64,000 nucleotides of DNA. It comes from Serratia sp. M24T3. Lineage in GTDB: Bacteria > Pseudomonadota > Gammaproteobacteria > Enterobacterales > Enterobacteriaceae. Shown piece by piece: positions 52,036 to 60,871 of this stretch. The translations under genes and the position numbers were made by a program. The stretch is taken from NCBI RefSeq assembly GCF_000257645.1, contig NZ_AJHJ01000010.1, forward strand, positions 97,790-161,789, written 5' to 3'. The notes below the pieces were generated by a model. That model worked only from the letters and a program-made list of their open reading frames with translations, did not search any database and was not told where the DNA came from. How positions within the stretch are numbered: the stretch's first letter is position 1; each line of letters opens with the position of its first letter.

Positions 52036-54747
52036 ATGTTCAAAACTATTACACAAAGGCTGTATAACGTTTTCAGCCGCACTTTGCCACGTCGTCTTAT
52101 CCGTCGTTCTCCCATGCTGGAAAATTCCCGGCCGACAGCGGGTCATGACGTGCCGCCCTCTATTGTCGAACACTGCCAGGCCTGTGCCCGCGCCAGTGCA
52201 CAACAGCTTTATGCACAATTTAACAGCCACGATGAAGGGTTAACCCAAGCCGAGGCCGACGCCATCCGTGAACGCGTTGGAGCCAATCAAACCGACGACC
52301 AGCAGCCTCAGCCCTGGTGGCAACACCTGTGGATCTGTTATCGCAATCCTTTCAACCTGTTGCTGACCATTCTGGCCGCGGTGTCTTATGCCACCGAAGA
52401 CATGAAAGCGACGCTGGTGATCGGCAGCATGGTGGTGATTTCTACGCTGATGCGTTTTGTGCAGGAAGCTCGTTCGAATAAAGCGGCAGATGCGCTGAAG
52501 GCGATGGTCAGTAATACGGCCACCGTGCTGCGCAGCGACGCGCAAACTGGCCATAGCGCAAGCATTGAGTTGCCGATTAATCAACTGGTGCCGGGTGATT
52601 TGGTCAAGCTGTCTGCGGGTGACATGATCCCGGCGGACCTGCGCATTTTGTCTGCCAAAGACTTGTTTATCAGTCAGGCGGCGCTGACCGGCGAATCGCT
52701 GCCGGTAGAGAAACAGGCTAACAGCCGGATGCCGTTGGATTGCGATCCCCTTGAGCAGGATACGCTGTGCTTTATGGGCACCAATGTTATTAGCGGGACG
52801 GCGATTGCGATAGTGATTTCCACCGGCGCTCAGACTTGGTTCGGCCAGCTTGCCGAGCGGGTGATCCGCCAGGATGAACAGCCAAACGCCTTCCAGCGCG
52901 GGATCAGCAAAGTCAGTTGGTTGTTGATCCGTTTTATGATGGTGATGACGCCAATTGTGTTGCTGATAAACGGCTATACCAAAGATGATTGGTGGGAAGC
53001 GGCGCTGTTCTCACTGTCTGTTGCGGTAGGCCTGACACCAGAAATGCTGCCGATGATTGTGACTTCGACACTGGCAAAAGGGGCGGTGAAACTGTCGCGT
53101 CAGAAAGTTATCGTCAAACATCTGGATGCGATTCAAAACTTTGGTGCCATGGATATTTTGTGTACCGATAAAACCGGCACGCTGACTCAGGATAAAATCA
53201 TTCTTGAGCGCCATACCGACGTTTTGGGCACGACCAGCGACCGCGTTTTGCATCTGGCGTGGCTGAACAGTCATTATCAGACTGGCCTGAAAAACCTGCT
53301 CGACGTCGCCGTGCTCGAAGGCGCCGAGGCGGCGCAGAACCAGCAAACCATGCACTGCTACAGCAAGGTCGATGAGATCCCGTTTGATTTTGATCGCCGT
53401 CGTATGTCGGTAGTGGTTTGCGAATCTACCGATTATCATCGTCTGATCTGCAAAGGCGCGCTGGAAGAGATCCTGTCAATCTGTTCACAGGTGCAACTTG
53501 ATGATGTAGCCGTGCCATTGACCGAAGAACTGCTGCAAAGAATTCGCGGTATCACTGACGACCTGAACCAGCAGGGGCTTCGCGTAGTCGCTGTCGCGCA
53601 TAAAGCGATGCCGGCCCGAACCCGCGATTACGCGGTGGCCGACGAGTCTGACCTGATTCTGGCCGGATATATCGCCTTCCTCGATCCACCAAAAGAGAGC
53701 ACGGCTCCCGCGCTGAAAGCCTTGCAGGCCAAAGGGGTGACCGTGAAGATCCTCACTGGAGACAATCCGCTGGTGGCAAGAAAAGTCTGTCGGGATGTCG
53801 GTCTGGCAGTGGACAAGATCCTGATTGGCAGTGAAGTAGAATTATTGAGCGATGCCGAGTTGGCCGAGGTGGCCAAAACGACCAGCGTGTTCGCCAAACT
53901 GGCACCGCTGCATAAAGAACGCATTGTGCGCGTGCTGCGCGAGCAGGGTCACGTGGTGGGCTTTATGGGCGACGGCATCAACGATGCACCTGCGCTGCGA
54001 GCCGCGGATATTGGTATTTCCGTGGATTCGGCGGTGGATATTGCCAAAGAAGCGGCCGATATCATTCTGCTGGAAAAAAGCCTGATGGTGCTGGAGCAGG
54101 GCGTGACCGAGGGGCGTCGTACCTTTGCCAACATGCTGAAATATATCAAGATGACCGCCAGCTCCAACTTCGGTAACGTGTTCAGCGTATTGGTAGCCAG
54201 CGCCTTTCTGCCATTCCTGCCAATGCTGCCTTTGCACTTGCTGGTGCAGAATCTGATTTACGATGTCTCGCAGGTAGCGATCCCGTTTGATAACGTCGAT
54301 GAAGAGCAGTTGGCGAAGCCACAGCGTTGGAACGCCGGTGATATTGGTCGCTTTATGGTGTTTTTTGGCCCGATCAGTTCGGTGTTCGATATTTTGACTT
54401 TTTCGCTGATGTGGTGGGTGTTCAAGGCTAATACGCCTGAAATGCAGACTTTGTTCCAGTCCGGCTGGTTTATCGAAGGACTGCTGTCGCAGACGCTGAT
54501 TGTTCATATGATCCGCACCCGTAAAGTGCCGTTCATTCAGAGCCGCGCCTCCTGGCCGCTGTGTGTAATGACGCTGTTAGTGGTGGTAGTCGGTATTGGC
54601 CTGATTTTCACTCCTGCGGCTGGATTCCTGCAATTGCAGGCGCTGCCGCTGAGCTACTTCCCGTGGCTCATCCTGATCCTGTCGGCGTATATGGTGCTGA
54701 CTCAAGGGGTGAAAGGCTACTTCGTTCGCCGCTACGGCTGGCAGTAA
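52036..54747 (+). CDS. mgtA: Magnesium-transporting P-type ATPase MgtA
   Basis: Inner-membrane P-type (P3B) ATPase for Mg2+ uptake. The 903 residues show the phosphorylated aspartate in CTDKTGTLTQD (Asp378), LTGESLPVEK, the hinge MGDGINDAPALR, and about ten membrane helices. AAGAAGGG is placed seven bases before the ATG. Expression is expected from the PhoP promoter and the leader switch upstream. Confidence 0.96.
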   Translation: MFKTITQRLYNVFSRTLPRRLIRRSPMLENSRPTAGHDVPPSIVEHCQACARASAQQLYAQFNSHDEGLTQAEADAIRERVGANQTDDQQPQPWWQHLWICYRNPFNLLLTILAAVSYATEDMKATLVIGSMVVISTLMRFVQEARSNKAADALKAMVSNTATVLRSDAQTGHSASIELPINQLVPGDLVKLSAGDMIPADLRILSAKDLFISQAALTGESLPVEKQANSRMPLDCDPLEQDTLCFMGTNVISGTAIAIVISTGAQTWFGQLAERVIRQDEQPNAFQRGISKVSWLLIRFMMVMTPIVLLINGYTKDDWWEAALFSLSVAVGLTPEMLPMIVTSTLAKGAVKLSRQKVIVKHLDAIQNFGAMDILCTDKTGTLTQDKIILERHTDVLGTTSDRVLHLAWLNSHYQTGLKNLLDVAVLEGAEAAQNQQTMHCYSKVDEIPFDFDRRRMSVVVCESTDYHRLICKGALEEILSICSQVQLDDVAVPLTEELLQRIRGITDDLNQQGLRVVAVAHKAMPARTRDYAVADESDLILAGYIAFLDPPKESTAPALKALQAKGVTVKILTGDNPLVARKVCRDVGLAVDKILIGSEVELLSDAELAEVAKTTSVFAKLAPLHKERIVRVLREQGHVVGFMGDGINDAPALRAADIGISVDSAVDIAKEAADIILLEKSLMVLEQGVTEGRRTFANMLKYIKMTASSNFGNVFSVLVASAFLPFLPMLPLHLLVQNLIYDVSQVAIPFDNVDEEQLAKPQRWNAGDIGRFMVFFGPISSVFDILTFSLMWWVFKANTPEMQTLFQSGWFIEGLLSQTLIVHMIRTRKVPFIQSRASWPLCVMTLLVVVVGIGLIFTPAAGFLQLQALPLSYFPWLILILSAYMVLTQGVKGYFVRRYGWQ

Positions 54748-54769
54748 TTCATTGATTTAGCATTAATAC

Positions 54770-54808
54770 AAAGCCCTCTGGCGACTCTGCGCGGGAGGGC
54801 TTTTTTAA
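54770..54808 (+). terminator. Intrinsic terminator after mgtA
   Basis: AAGCCCTC pairs with GAGGGCTT, with an imperfect inner stem, followed by a T run. Confidence 0.88.
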
Positions 54809-54823
54809 TTAACAACTTAGAAT

Positions 54824-55747
54824 TCACGACGGCAGCAGCGAAAGGCGTTCTGCCAACAGCGCCAGCAGTGCAGGGTTATCTACGTCAGTCATTACCTCGA
54901 TATTAGTTGCAAGGTCTTGTAGATGGCGCGATTTAACCGCAACCAACGTTTGGCCGCGATGGATATCATCCTGATAGCTGACGCTTACTCTGCCCGCTAC
55001 GCCGGTAAACAGGTTAGGGTTAATCAGCCAGGCAATAACGCACGGATCGTGAAGGCAAGGATCGCTGGCACCGTAGCTGCGCATCATTGCACACGCTGTT
55101 TCCAGCAGCGGGCTAACCTGTTGCAATTCTTCAAGATAAGGCGCGTTTATCTTGGCTTGTAAAGTCACGTCGAGACCAAACATTACTTGCGGGATCCCGG
55201 CGCTTAACACCACCTGCGCCGCCCACGGATCGACGTAAATATTAAATTCAGCTACCGGAGAAACGTTGCCCTGGCAAAAAGCTGCGCCGCCCATAAACAC
55301 CAGCTGCTTGATTTTCGGGACAATACTGGGATCTTTAATGATAGCCAGGGCGATATTGGTCATCGGACCGATGGGGCATAAAGTGACCTGCCCCGGCTCG
55401 GCGTGAACAGTGTGAATGATGTAGTCGACGGCGTGCTGTGTTTGCAGACCAAAGCCCGGTTCCGGCAGAGAGACATTACCCAGCCCGTCATTGCCATGAA
55501 CCTTGGATTCCCAGCCTTTTGCCTCAAGCATGGGGCGGCTGCATCCAGCATAAACCGGAATATCTTCCCGCCCCGCGAGAGTTAAAATACGTCGCGCATT
55601 ATAGGCGGTTCTCTCCAGCGGCACATTGCCTGCAACCGTGGTAATTCCCAGTAATTCAATCTCTTGTGGCGAAGCTAGCGCCAGCAAAATGGCGATGGCG
55701 TCGTCTACGCCCGGATCGCAGTCGAGAATGATTTTGTGTAATGCCAT
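54824..55747 (-). CDS. Ribonucleoside hydrolase (IunH/Rih family)
   Basis: Cytosolic N-ribohydrolase that splits nucleosides into base and ribose. The ATG at 55747 (MALHKIILDCDPGVDDA) gives 307 residues and has AGGTGG upstream; an upstream extension has no match. The calcium-binding motif DCDPGVDD, the FMGGA stretch and EFNIYVDPWAAQ identify the family. The His of the leaving-group site appears in CLHDPCVIAW. It resembles RihA/RihB by length, but substrate choice cannot be read from sequence. It is divergent from a LysR gene that probably controls it. Confidence 0.92.
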   Translation of the reverse strand: MALHKIILDCDPGVDDAIAILLALASPQEIELLGITTVAGNVPLERTAYNARRILTLAGREDIPVYAGCSRPMLEAKGWESKVHGNDGLGNVSLPEPGFGLQTQHAVDYIIHTVHAEPGQVTLCPIGPMTNIALAIIKDPSIVPKIKQLVFMGGAAFCQGNVSPVAEFNIYVDPWAAQVVLSAGIPQVMFGLDVTLQAKINAPYLEELQQVSPLLETACAMMRSYGASDPCLHDPCVIAWLINPNLFTGVAGRVSVSYQDDIHRGQTLVAVKSRHLQDLATNIEVMTDVDNPALLALLAERLSLLPS

Positions 55748-56104
55748 AGGCCACCTTGCTTGAGATTGAACCGCGTGAATGCTGATTGTCTGGGTTATCA
55801 AACTAGCCGCCTTAATTGACTTCGGCAACTCGTTTTATGCGAGGAGGATGCGATAGAAAATAGCGTTAACTTAAGTTGCACCTTAATCGGGCAATTTATC
55901 GGGCTGATGGGTTTTCAGGAAAATCAGGATAGGTATTATTGCGAAAAATCTTGCCCTAAATAATATAAATGTGATTTTTATCAATTAGTTGAGAAATAAA
56001 GAAAGTGAAGTGTGAGTTGGTACAAAGCTTGCTTAAACCTTGCAAGATAGGTTTTTCCTCGTCTTACCACTTCGGTTCATCTTTTTTTTAGAGGCATCAT
56101 CATC
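55748..56104. promoter_or_regulatory. Divergent promoter region of the nucleoside hydrolase and lysR genes
   Basis: No gene is seen in these 357 bases. A plus-strand promoter for lysR is likely at TTGCGA (55939-55944), 16 bases, TAATAT (55961-55966). An inverted repeat CTTGC and GCAAG (56028-56032 and 56042-56046, nine bases between) fits the form of a LysR-type binding site. Both calls are by eye. Confidence 0.5.
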
Positions 56105-57025
56105 ATGGCTCACTATACGCTGCGTCAGCTTAAATACTTCGTCACTGTCGTGGAATGCAGCAGTATTGCCGAAGCTTCGCGGCAGCTGCATATCGCGCAA
56201 CCCTCTATTTCTCAAGCTATTAAAGGATTGGAAGAGAGTTTCGGCGTGCAGCTGTTTATCCGCCATCACGCGCAGGGTGTATCGCTGACCTCCAGTGGCC
56301 GCCGTTTCTACACCAAGGCGCAGGAACTGCTGCGGATGTCCTATAACTTCGAGCAGAATGCGTTGGCCGACAACGACGTGGTCTGCGGGCAGATTTCCAT
56401 TGGCTGTTTCGAAACCGCTGCGCCGCTATATTTGCCACGCCTGCTGACCGGCTTTCGCCGCCATTATCCGGGAGTCGAGATCCACATTTATGACGGTGAA
56501 CAAAACGAGTTGGTACAGGGCCTGAGCAATGGGCGTTTCGACGTAGCGATTATGTATCATCACGATCTCGACGACAGCATTATCACCCATCCATTAAACG
56601 CACCGCAGAAGCCTTATGTGTTGCTGCCTGCCGACCATCCGCTGGCTAAAAAATCCCACGTCACGTTGCGCGAACTGAGCCAGGAACCGATGATTTTGCT
56701 CGACGTGCTGCCGAGTAAACACTATTTCGTCAGCCTGTTTACTGAACAGGGACTGTCTCCGCAAATTGCCTTTGCCTCGCCGTCGATTGAAATGGTGCGC
56801 GGCATGGTCGGGCAAGGGCTGGGTTTCTCTATTCTCGTTACCCGCCCGCATTCTCATTACACCTATGATGGACAGCGCGTGGCAATGGTTGAGCTTGCAG
56901 AAGAGGTAAGCCCTTCTGCGCTGGTGATTGCCCAGTTGAGAAGCGCGCAGGCCACCAAGCCAGCACAACTGTTTGTGGATTACTGCATCCAACAGATTCT
57001 CACGCCGATCGCCGCCGTTGCCTGA
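56105..57025 (+). CDS. LysR-family transcription regulator
   Basis: A 306-residue LTTR: N-terminal winged HTH (residues 4-63, LKYFVTVVECSSIAEASRQL, QPSISQAIKGLEE) and a co-inducer-binding domain (90-300). It belongs to the CynR/OxyR-like branch by feel only; no close named match is recognised. It lies between the divergent nucleoside hydrolase gene and the GH3-importer genes running the same way, so it is the probable regulator of one or both. A terminator follows. Confidence 0.92.
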   Translation: MAHYTLRQLKYFVTVVECSSIAEASRQLHIAQPSISQAIKGLEESFGVQLFIRHHAQGVSLTSSGRRFYTKAQELLRMSYNFEQNALADNDVVCGQISIGCFETAAPLYLPRLLTGFRRHYPGVEIHIYDGEQNELVQGLSNGRFDVAIMYHHDLDDSIITHPLNAPQKPYVLLPADHPLAKKSHVTLRELSQEPMILLDVLPSKHYFVSLFTEQGLSPQIAFASPSIEMVRGMVGQGLGFSILVTRPHSHYTYDGQRVAMVELAEEVSPSALVIAQLRSAQATKPAQLFVDYCIQQILTPIAAVA

Positions 57026-57163
57026 TGTTTACAGAGTAATCTGCTGCTATTTCAGGGAGTTGTAAATAGAAAAATAGGCAGCGGATTCTTCGGTAACGTA
57101 ATGAAAAACAATATTATTTTACTTTATTGAGCCGGACAAAACCTCTGAAGGTCCTACCGAATT

Positions 57164-57183
57164 AACCTCTGATTAGGTTTTTT
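57164..57183 (+). terminator. Intrinsic terminator after lysR
   Basis: AACCT and AGGTT pair around CTGATT, followed by TTTTT. The stem is short, so termination may be partial. Confidence 0.6.
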
Positions 57184-57300
57184 AACTTCACTAGCCATTA
57201 ATTAACTAATTTCGCCTATACAGGTTCCCGCTCAGGATAAGGGTCATACGTTCGCGCCCCCTTTGGGCAGGACCTAAACGGATCCTCAGGAGTCAACAGC

Positions 57301-59673
57301 ATGAGTAATAAAGAGATCCTCGAACAGGACGCAGTGTCGATGAGTGAAACAATGACCGCTCAGGAACAGGCATCGCTGTTAAGCGGACATCGCATGTGGA
57401 AAACCGAGAAAATTGATCGTCTGGGCGTTCCACACATTGTAATGACCGACGGCACCTATGGCGTGCGTTATTCAATCCAGCAAATTGAGCAAGACGAGAA
57501 GGGCGGTCAGGATTTTGCTGCGTTTCTGAACGTGGTAAATCAGCGCGCTAAAGACGTTGAAATTGCCTGGGGAACGATGAAACCGGCGACCTGTTTTCCT
57601 AACGGCTCCAGCTTTGCCTGTTCGTGGGATGTGGAGCTGGCGCTAACACTCGGAACCGCTCTGGGGCAGGAATGCCAGAATCTGGGCGTTCATTTGCTTT
57701 TAGGGCCGGGCATCAACATTCGCCGCACGCCGCTGGGCGGTCGCAGCTACGAATACTATTCTGAAGATCCGGTGATTTCCGGCGATATCGCTGCGGGGGT
57801 GATTAACGGCCTGCAACAGCAGGGTGTCGGCGCATCGCTTAAACACTTTGCCTGCAACAACTCTGAGGTCGAGCGCACGACGATGGACTCGATTGTCGAC
57901 GAGCGCGCGCTGCGTGAAATCTATCTTCGCGGCTTCGAACGTGCAGTTCGCCAGAGTCAGCCATGGACCGTCATGAGTTCCTACAACCGCCTGAACGGCG
58001 TGCATACCGCCGAAAATCGTTGGTTGCTGACTGATGTTCTGCGCAATGACTGGGGATTCACTGGCGTGGTAGTCGCTGACTGGCACGGGATTAAAGAACG
58101 CCCAGAGTCGCTGTTGGCAGGCAATGATCTCGATATGCCGGAAAGTGAAAGCCGTAAAGCGCAGTTGCTGGCCGCGCTGGAAGATGGCCGCATCGATAGA
58201 AAAATTGCCGAGCAGTCCTGTCGCCGAATTCTTTCGCTGGTGCAGAAAGCCAAGGCCGCCGAACGCCGCGATACGCAGGTTGATTATAATCAGCATCATC
58301 AGCTAGCCCGCAGTATGGTTGCTGAATCTATCGTGTTGCTCAAAAACGATCGCAAACTATTGCCGCTGGAGGCTGAAAGCTGTTCACGCCTGCTGGTGAT
58401 TGGCGAAGGCGCTACAGTGCCGGTGATCCAGGGTTCTGGCTGTGCGACGACTGTGCCGACAGAGGTTGATATTCCGCTCGACGAGATGAACAAACTGGCT
58501 GCAGACCAGATGAACGTGCGGTGGATTCAAGGCACCTCAGAGCTTGAGTCTCTGCGTGATGCGCTGATCGAGGAGGCCTGTGCCGCTGCCGCAGAGGCCG
58601 ACAAAATTGTTATTTTCGCCAGCACTGAAAACGGCTACGACGGCGAAGGTTCAGACCGTACCACCTTGGCGCTGGCGCCAGGCCACGATCGGCTGATTTC
58701 TGCTGTCGCGGCTGTTAATCCAAACGTGATCGTGGTGCTGGCTAATCCTGACGCGGTAGTCATGCCGTGGCTGGATGAAGTTGGCGCAGTGGTCGAGACT
58801 TTCTTTGCCGGTCAGGCAATGGGTGGCGGCCTGGCTGACGTGCTGTTTGGTAAAGCCAATCCAAGTGGCAAGCTGACCGTGACTTTCCCTAAACGTTTGC
58901 AAGATACCCCGACTTGGCTCTCTTATCCGGGTGAGAACGGCAAACATTATTACAGCGAAGGCATTTTTGTCGGTTACCGCTGGTACGACAGCCGCGAAAT
59001 CGAGCCGCTGTTCCCATTCGGTTTCGGCCTGAGCTACAGCGAATTTACCTACAGCGATATCGAACTGGACAAACAAACGTTGCGCGCGGGCGAAACGGTA
59101 GCTGTCAGTTTTACCCTGACCAACAGCGGCACTTGCAGCGGCAAAGAAGTTTGCCAGCTTTACAGCCGTTATCATCAGCCGCGTTTGGCTCGCCCTCATC
59201 AAGAGTTGAAGGGTTTCTGCAAGGTTGAGCTGGCTGCCGGTGAAAGCCGTCGCATTACGCTGCAGCTTCCTGCCGATGATTTGCGTTATTACGATACCGG
59301 TCGCGGCGAATGGATTCTAGACCACGACCTGATCACTCTGTGTGTTGGCACGCACTCCCGTTCCCTGCCGCTTCAGGCCACGCTGGAATGTCAGTCGGCA
59401 GTCGCTCGTTATCGCCTGATTCAGCATGACACTCAGCCGGTATTCGTGCTCGAAAATCCTATTGCCCGCGGCATGTTCAACCAGTTCCTGCAACGCGAGT
59501 TAAGCATCAATGAACAGGATGCCGAGCGCATTCTGCAACACTGTGCCAATTCATTCTTCGGAATTTTCACCACTTTTGATCGCCGTTTACGCCAGAGTTT
59601 CGATCGTAAAATCTGCGAGCAGCTGATCAAAGAAATCAATCAGGCGATTAAACAGCAAGAAATAGATGCCTGA
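57301..59673 (+). CDS. Glycoside hydrolase family 3 beta-glucosidase
   Basis: Retaining beta-glycosidase of 790 residues, most like beta-glucosidases of plant-associated bacteria. The N-terminal barrel has GRSYEYYSEDP, KHFACNNSE and the nucleophile Asp260 in VVADWHGI; the second domain (about 340-560) has GGGLADVLFGKANPSGKL and YSEGIFVGYRWYD; a fibronectin III-like domain (about 590-690) has ELKGFCKVEL. The first 15-20 residues have no signal peptide, so it acts in the cytosol, on an imported glycoside. CAGGAG precedes the ATG. The importer genes follow 57 bases later. Confidence 0.93.
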   Translation: MSNKEILEQDAVSMSETMTAQEQASLLSGHRMWKTEKIDRLGVPHIVMTDGTYGVRYSIQQIEQDEKGGQDFAAFLNVVNQRAKDVEIAWGTMKPATCFPNGSSFACSWDVELALTLGTALGQECQNLGVHLLLGPGINIRRTPLGGRSYEYYSEDPVISGDIAAGVINGLQQQGVGASLKHFACNNSEVERTTMDSIVDERALREIYLRGFERAVRQSQPWTVMSSYNRLNGVHTAENRWLLTDVLRNDWGFTGVVVADWHGIKERPESLLAGNDLDMPESESRKAQLLAALEDGRIDRKIAEQSCRRILSLVQKAKAAERRDTQVDYNQHHQLARSMVAESIVLLKNDRKLLPLEAESCSRLLVIGEGATVPVIQGSGCATTVPTEVDIPLDEMNKLAADQMNVRWIQGTSELESLRDALIEEACAAAAEADKIVIFASTENGYDGEGSDRTTLALAPGHDRLISAVAAVNPNVIVVLANPDAVVMPWLDEVGAVVETFFAGQAMGGGLADVLFGKANPSGKLTVTFPKRLQDTPTWLSYPGENGKHYYSEGIFVGYRWYDSREIEPLFPFGFGLSYSEFTYSDIELDKQTLRAGETVAVSFTLTNSGTCSGKEVCQLYSRYHQPRLARPHQELKGFCKVELAAGESRRITLQLPADDLRYYDTGRGEWILDHDLITLCVGTHSRSLPLQATLECQSAVARYRLIQHDTQPVFVLENPIARGMFNQFLQRELSINEQDAERILQHCANSFFGIFTTFDRRLRQSFDRKICEQLIKEINQAIKQQEIDA

Positions 59674-59729
59674 AACTTTTGTTTAAATTAACCACCAGCC
59701 AATAGCCAGCACATACAGGGGACAGGGGA

Positions 59730-60815
59730 ATGAAAAAGATTGGTCATTTATCACGACGCGATGCGATCAAAGCCGGTGTAGGCACGGCCATTACCATGCT
59801 GACAGCACCGTCAATTTTGTCGCGCAGTGCTCAGGCGGCCGAGCAGCAGACACTAACGGTTGCCGACGTTGGCGGCCCTTATGGCTTAGGTTTCGGCAAG
59901 GCGTTCTATCAGCCTTTCGAAAAAGCTACCGGCATTAAAATTATTAATACCGTTTTAGGGCCTGACCCTGTTCCCCAGTTCCAGATGGCGGTGGACACCA
60001 AAACTTACCTGTTCGACGTCGCGCTGCTTAATCCAGAACATCTGGTACGCATGAACAAGCAGCCGAAGAGCTATCTGGAAACGCTGGACATCAAAGTTGC
60101 CGACCCGGAGAACTATGTAAAAGGGTCGATTACCCCACAGTTTGCCGGAGTGAGTATTTATGCGCTGGCGCTGGCTTATCGCACCGATACTTTTAATAAA
60201 GATAAAGCGCCTAAAAACTGGATCGATTTCTGGAACGCAGACAAATTCCAGGGGCGTCGCGGTTTGTGGCGCAGTCCGGTGTGTACGCTGGAATTGGCCC
60301 TGATGGCCGACGGCGTATCGCCTGACAAACTTTACCCGCTGGACGTAGACCGCGCCTTCGCCAGCCTGGACAAGATCCGCAAACATATCGACGTTTGGTG
60401 GACCAGCGGCGCGCAGGCTACGCAAATGCTGCAAAGCGGCGAGCTGGATATGATGAGTATCTGGAGCACCCGCGCGCAAACCGCTATCGACGGCGGAGCG
60501 CCAGCATCCATCGCCTGGGATCAGGGCCTGTACAACATTGACGGTTGGACCATTCCTAAAGGAAATCCAAAGGCAGCGCTGGCTAATCAGTTTATTCAGT
60601 TCTGCATGAACGCCCAGCGTCAGTCGATGTATACCAACGATTTGGCCTGTGGACCGACCAACGTGAAGGCTTATCAGTTTATCGATGCCAAAAAGGCCGC
60701 ACTGCTGCCAACCGCGCCCGATCACATCAGTGGGCTGCGTGAAATGGATGCCAACTACTGGGGCGATAATCAGGTTGCTCTCACAGAACGTTTTGAAAAG
60801 TGGATTATCGGATAA
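59730..60815 (+). CDS. ABC importer substrate-binding protein, PotD-like, Tat-exported
   Basis: Periplasmic binding protein of 361 residues in the spermidine/putrescine (PotD) group. The N-terminus has a twin-arginine signal: SRRDAIKAGVG followed by a hydrophobic stretch and cleavage after AQAA near residue 35. No lipobox is seen. Conserved stretches include FDVALLNPEHLV, GVSIYALALAYRTD, NWIDFWNADKFQGRRG and MMSIWSTRAQ. The acidic residues that bind polyamines in PotD could not be confirmed, so the ligand may be something else. GGGGACAGGGG precedes the ATG. Confidence 0.9.
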   Translation: MKKIGHLSRRDAIKAGVGTAITMLTAPSILSRSAQAAEQQTLTVADVGGPYGLGFGKAFYQPFEKATGIKIINTVLGPDPVPQFQMAVDTKTYLFDVALLNPEHLVRMNKQPKSYLETLDIKVADPENYVKGSITPQFAGVSIYALALAYRTDTFNKDKAPKNWIDFWNADKFQGRRGLWRSPVCTLELALMADGVSPDKLYPLDVDRAFASLDKIRKHIDVWWTSGAQATQMLQSGELDMMSIWSTRAQTAIDGGAPASIAWDQGLYNIDGWTIPKGNPKAALANQFIQFCMNAQRQSMYTNDLACGPTNVKAYQFIDAKKAALLPTAPDHISGLREMDANYWGDNQVALTERFEKWIIG

Positions 60816-60871
60816 ATCATGCGGCGGGGGGCTAACGCGCTCCGCTAATCCTGATCCCCGAGGAGGGCGAA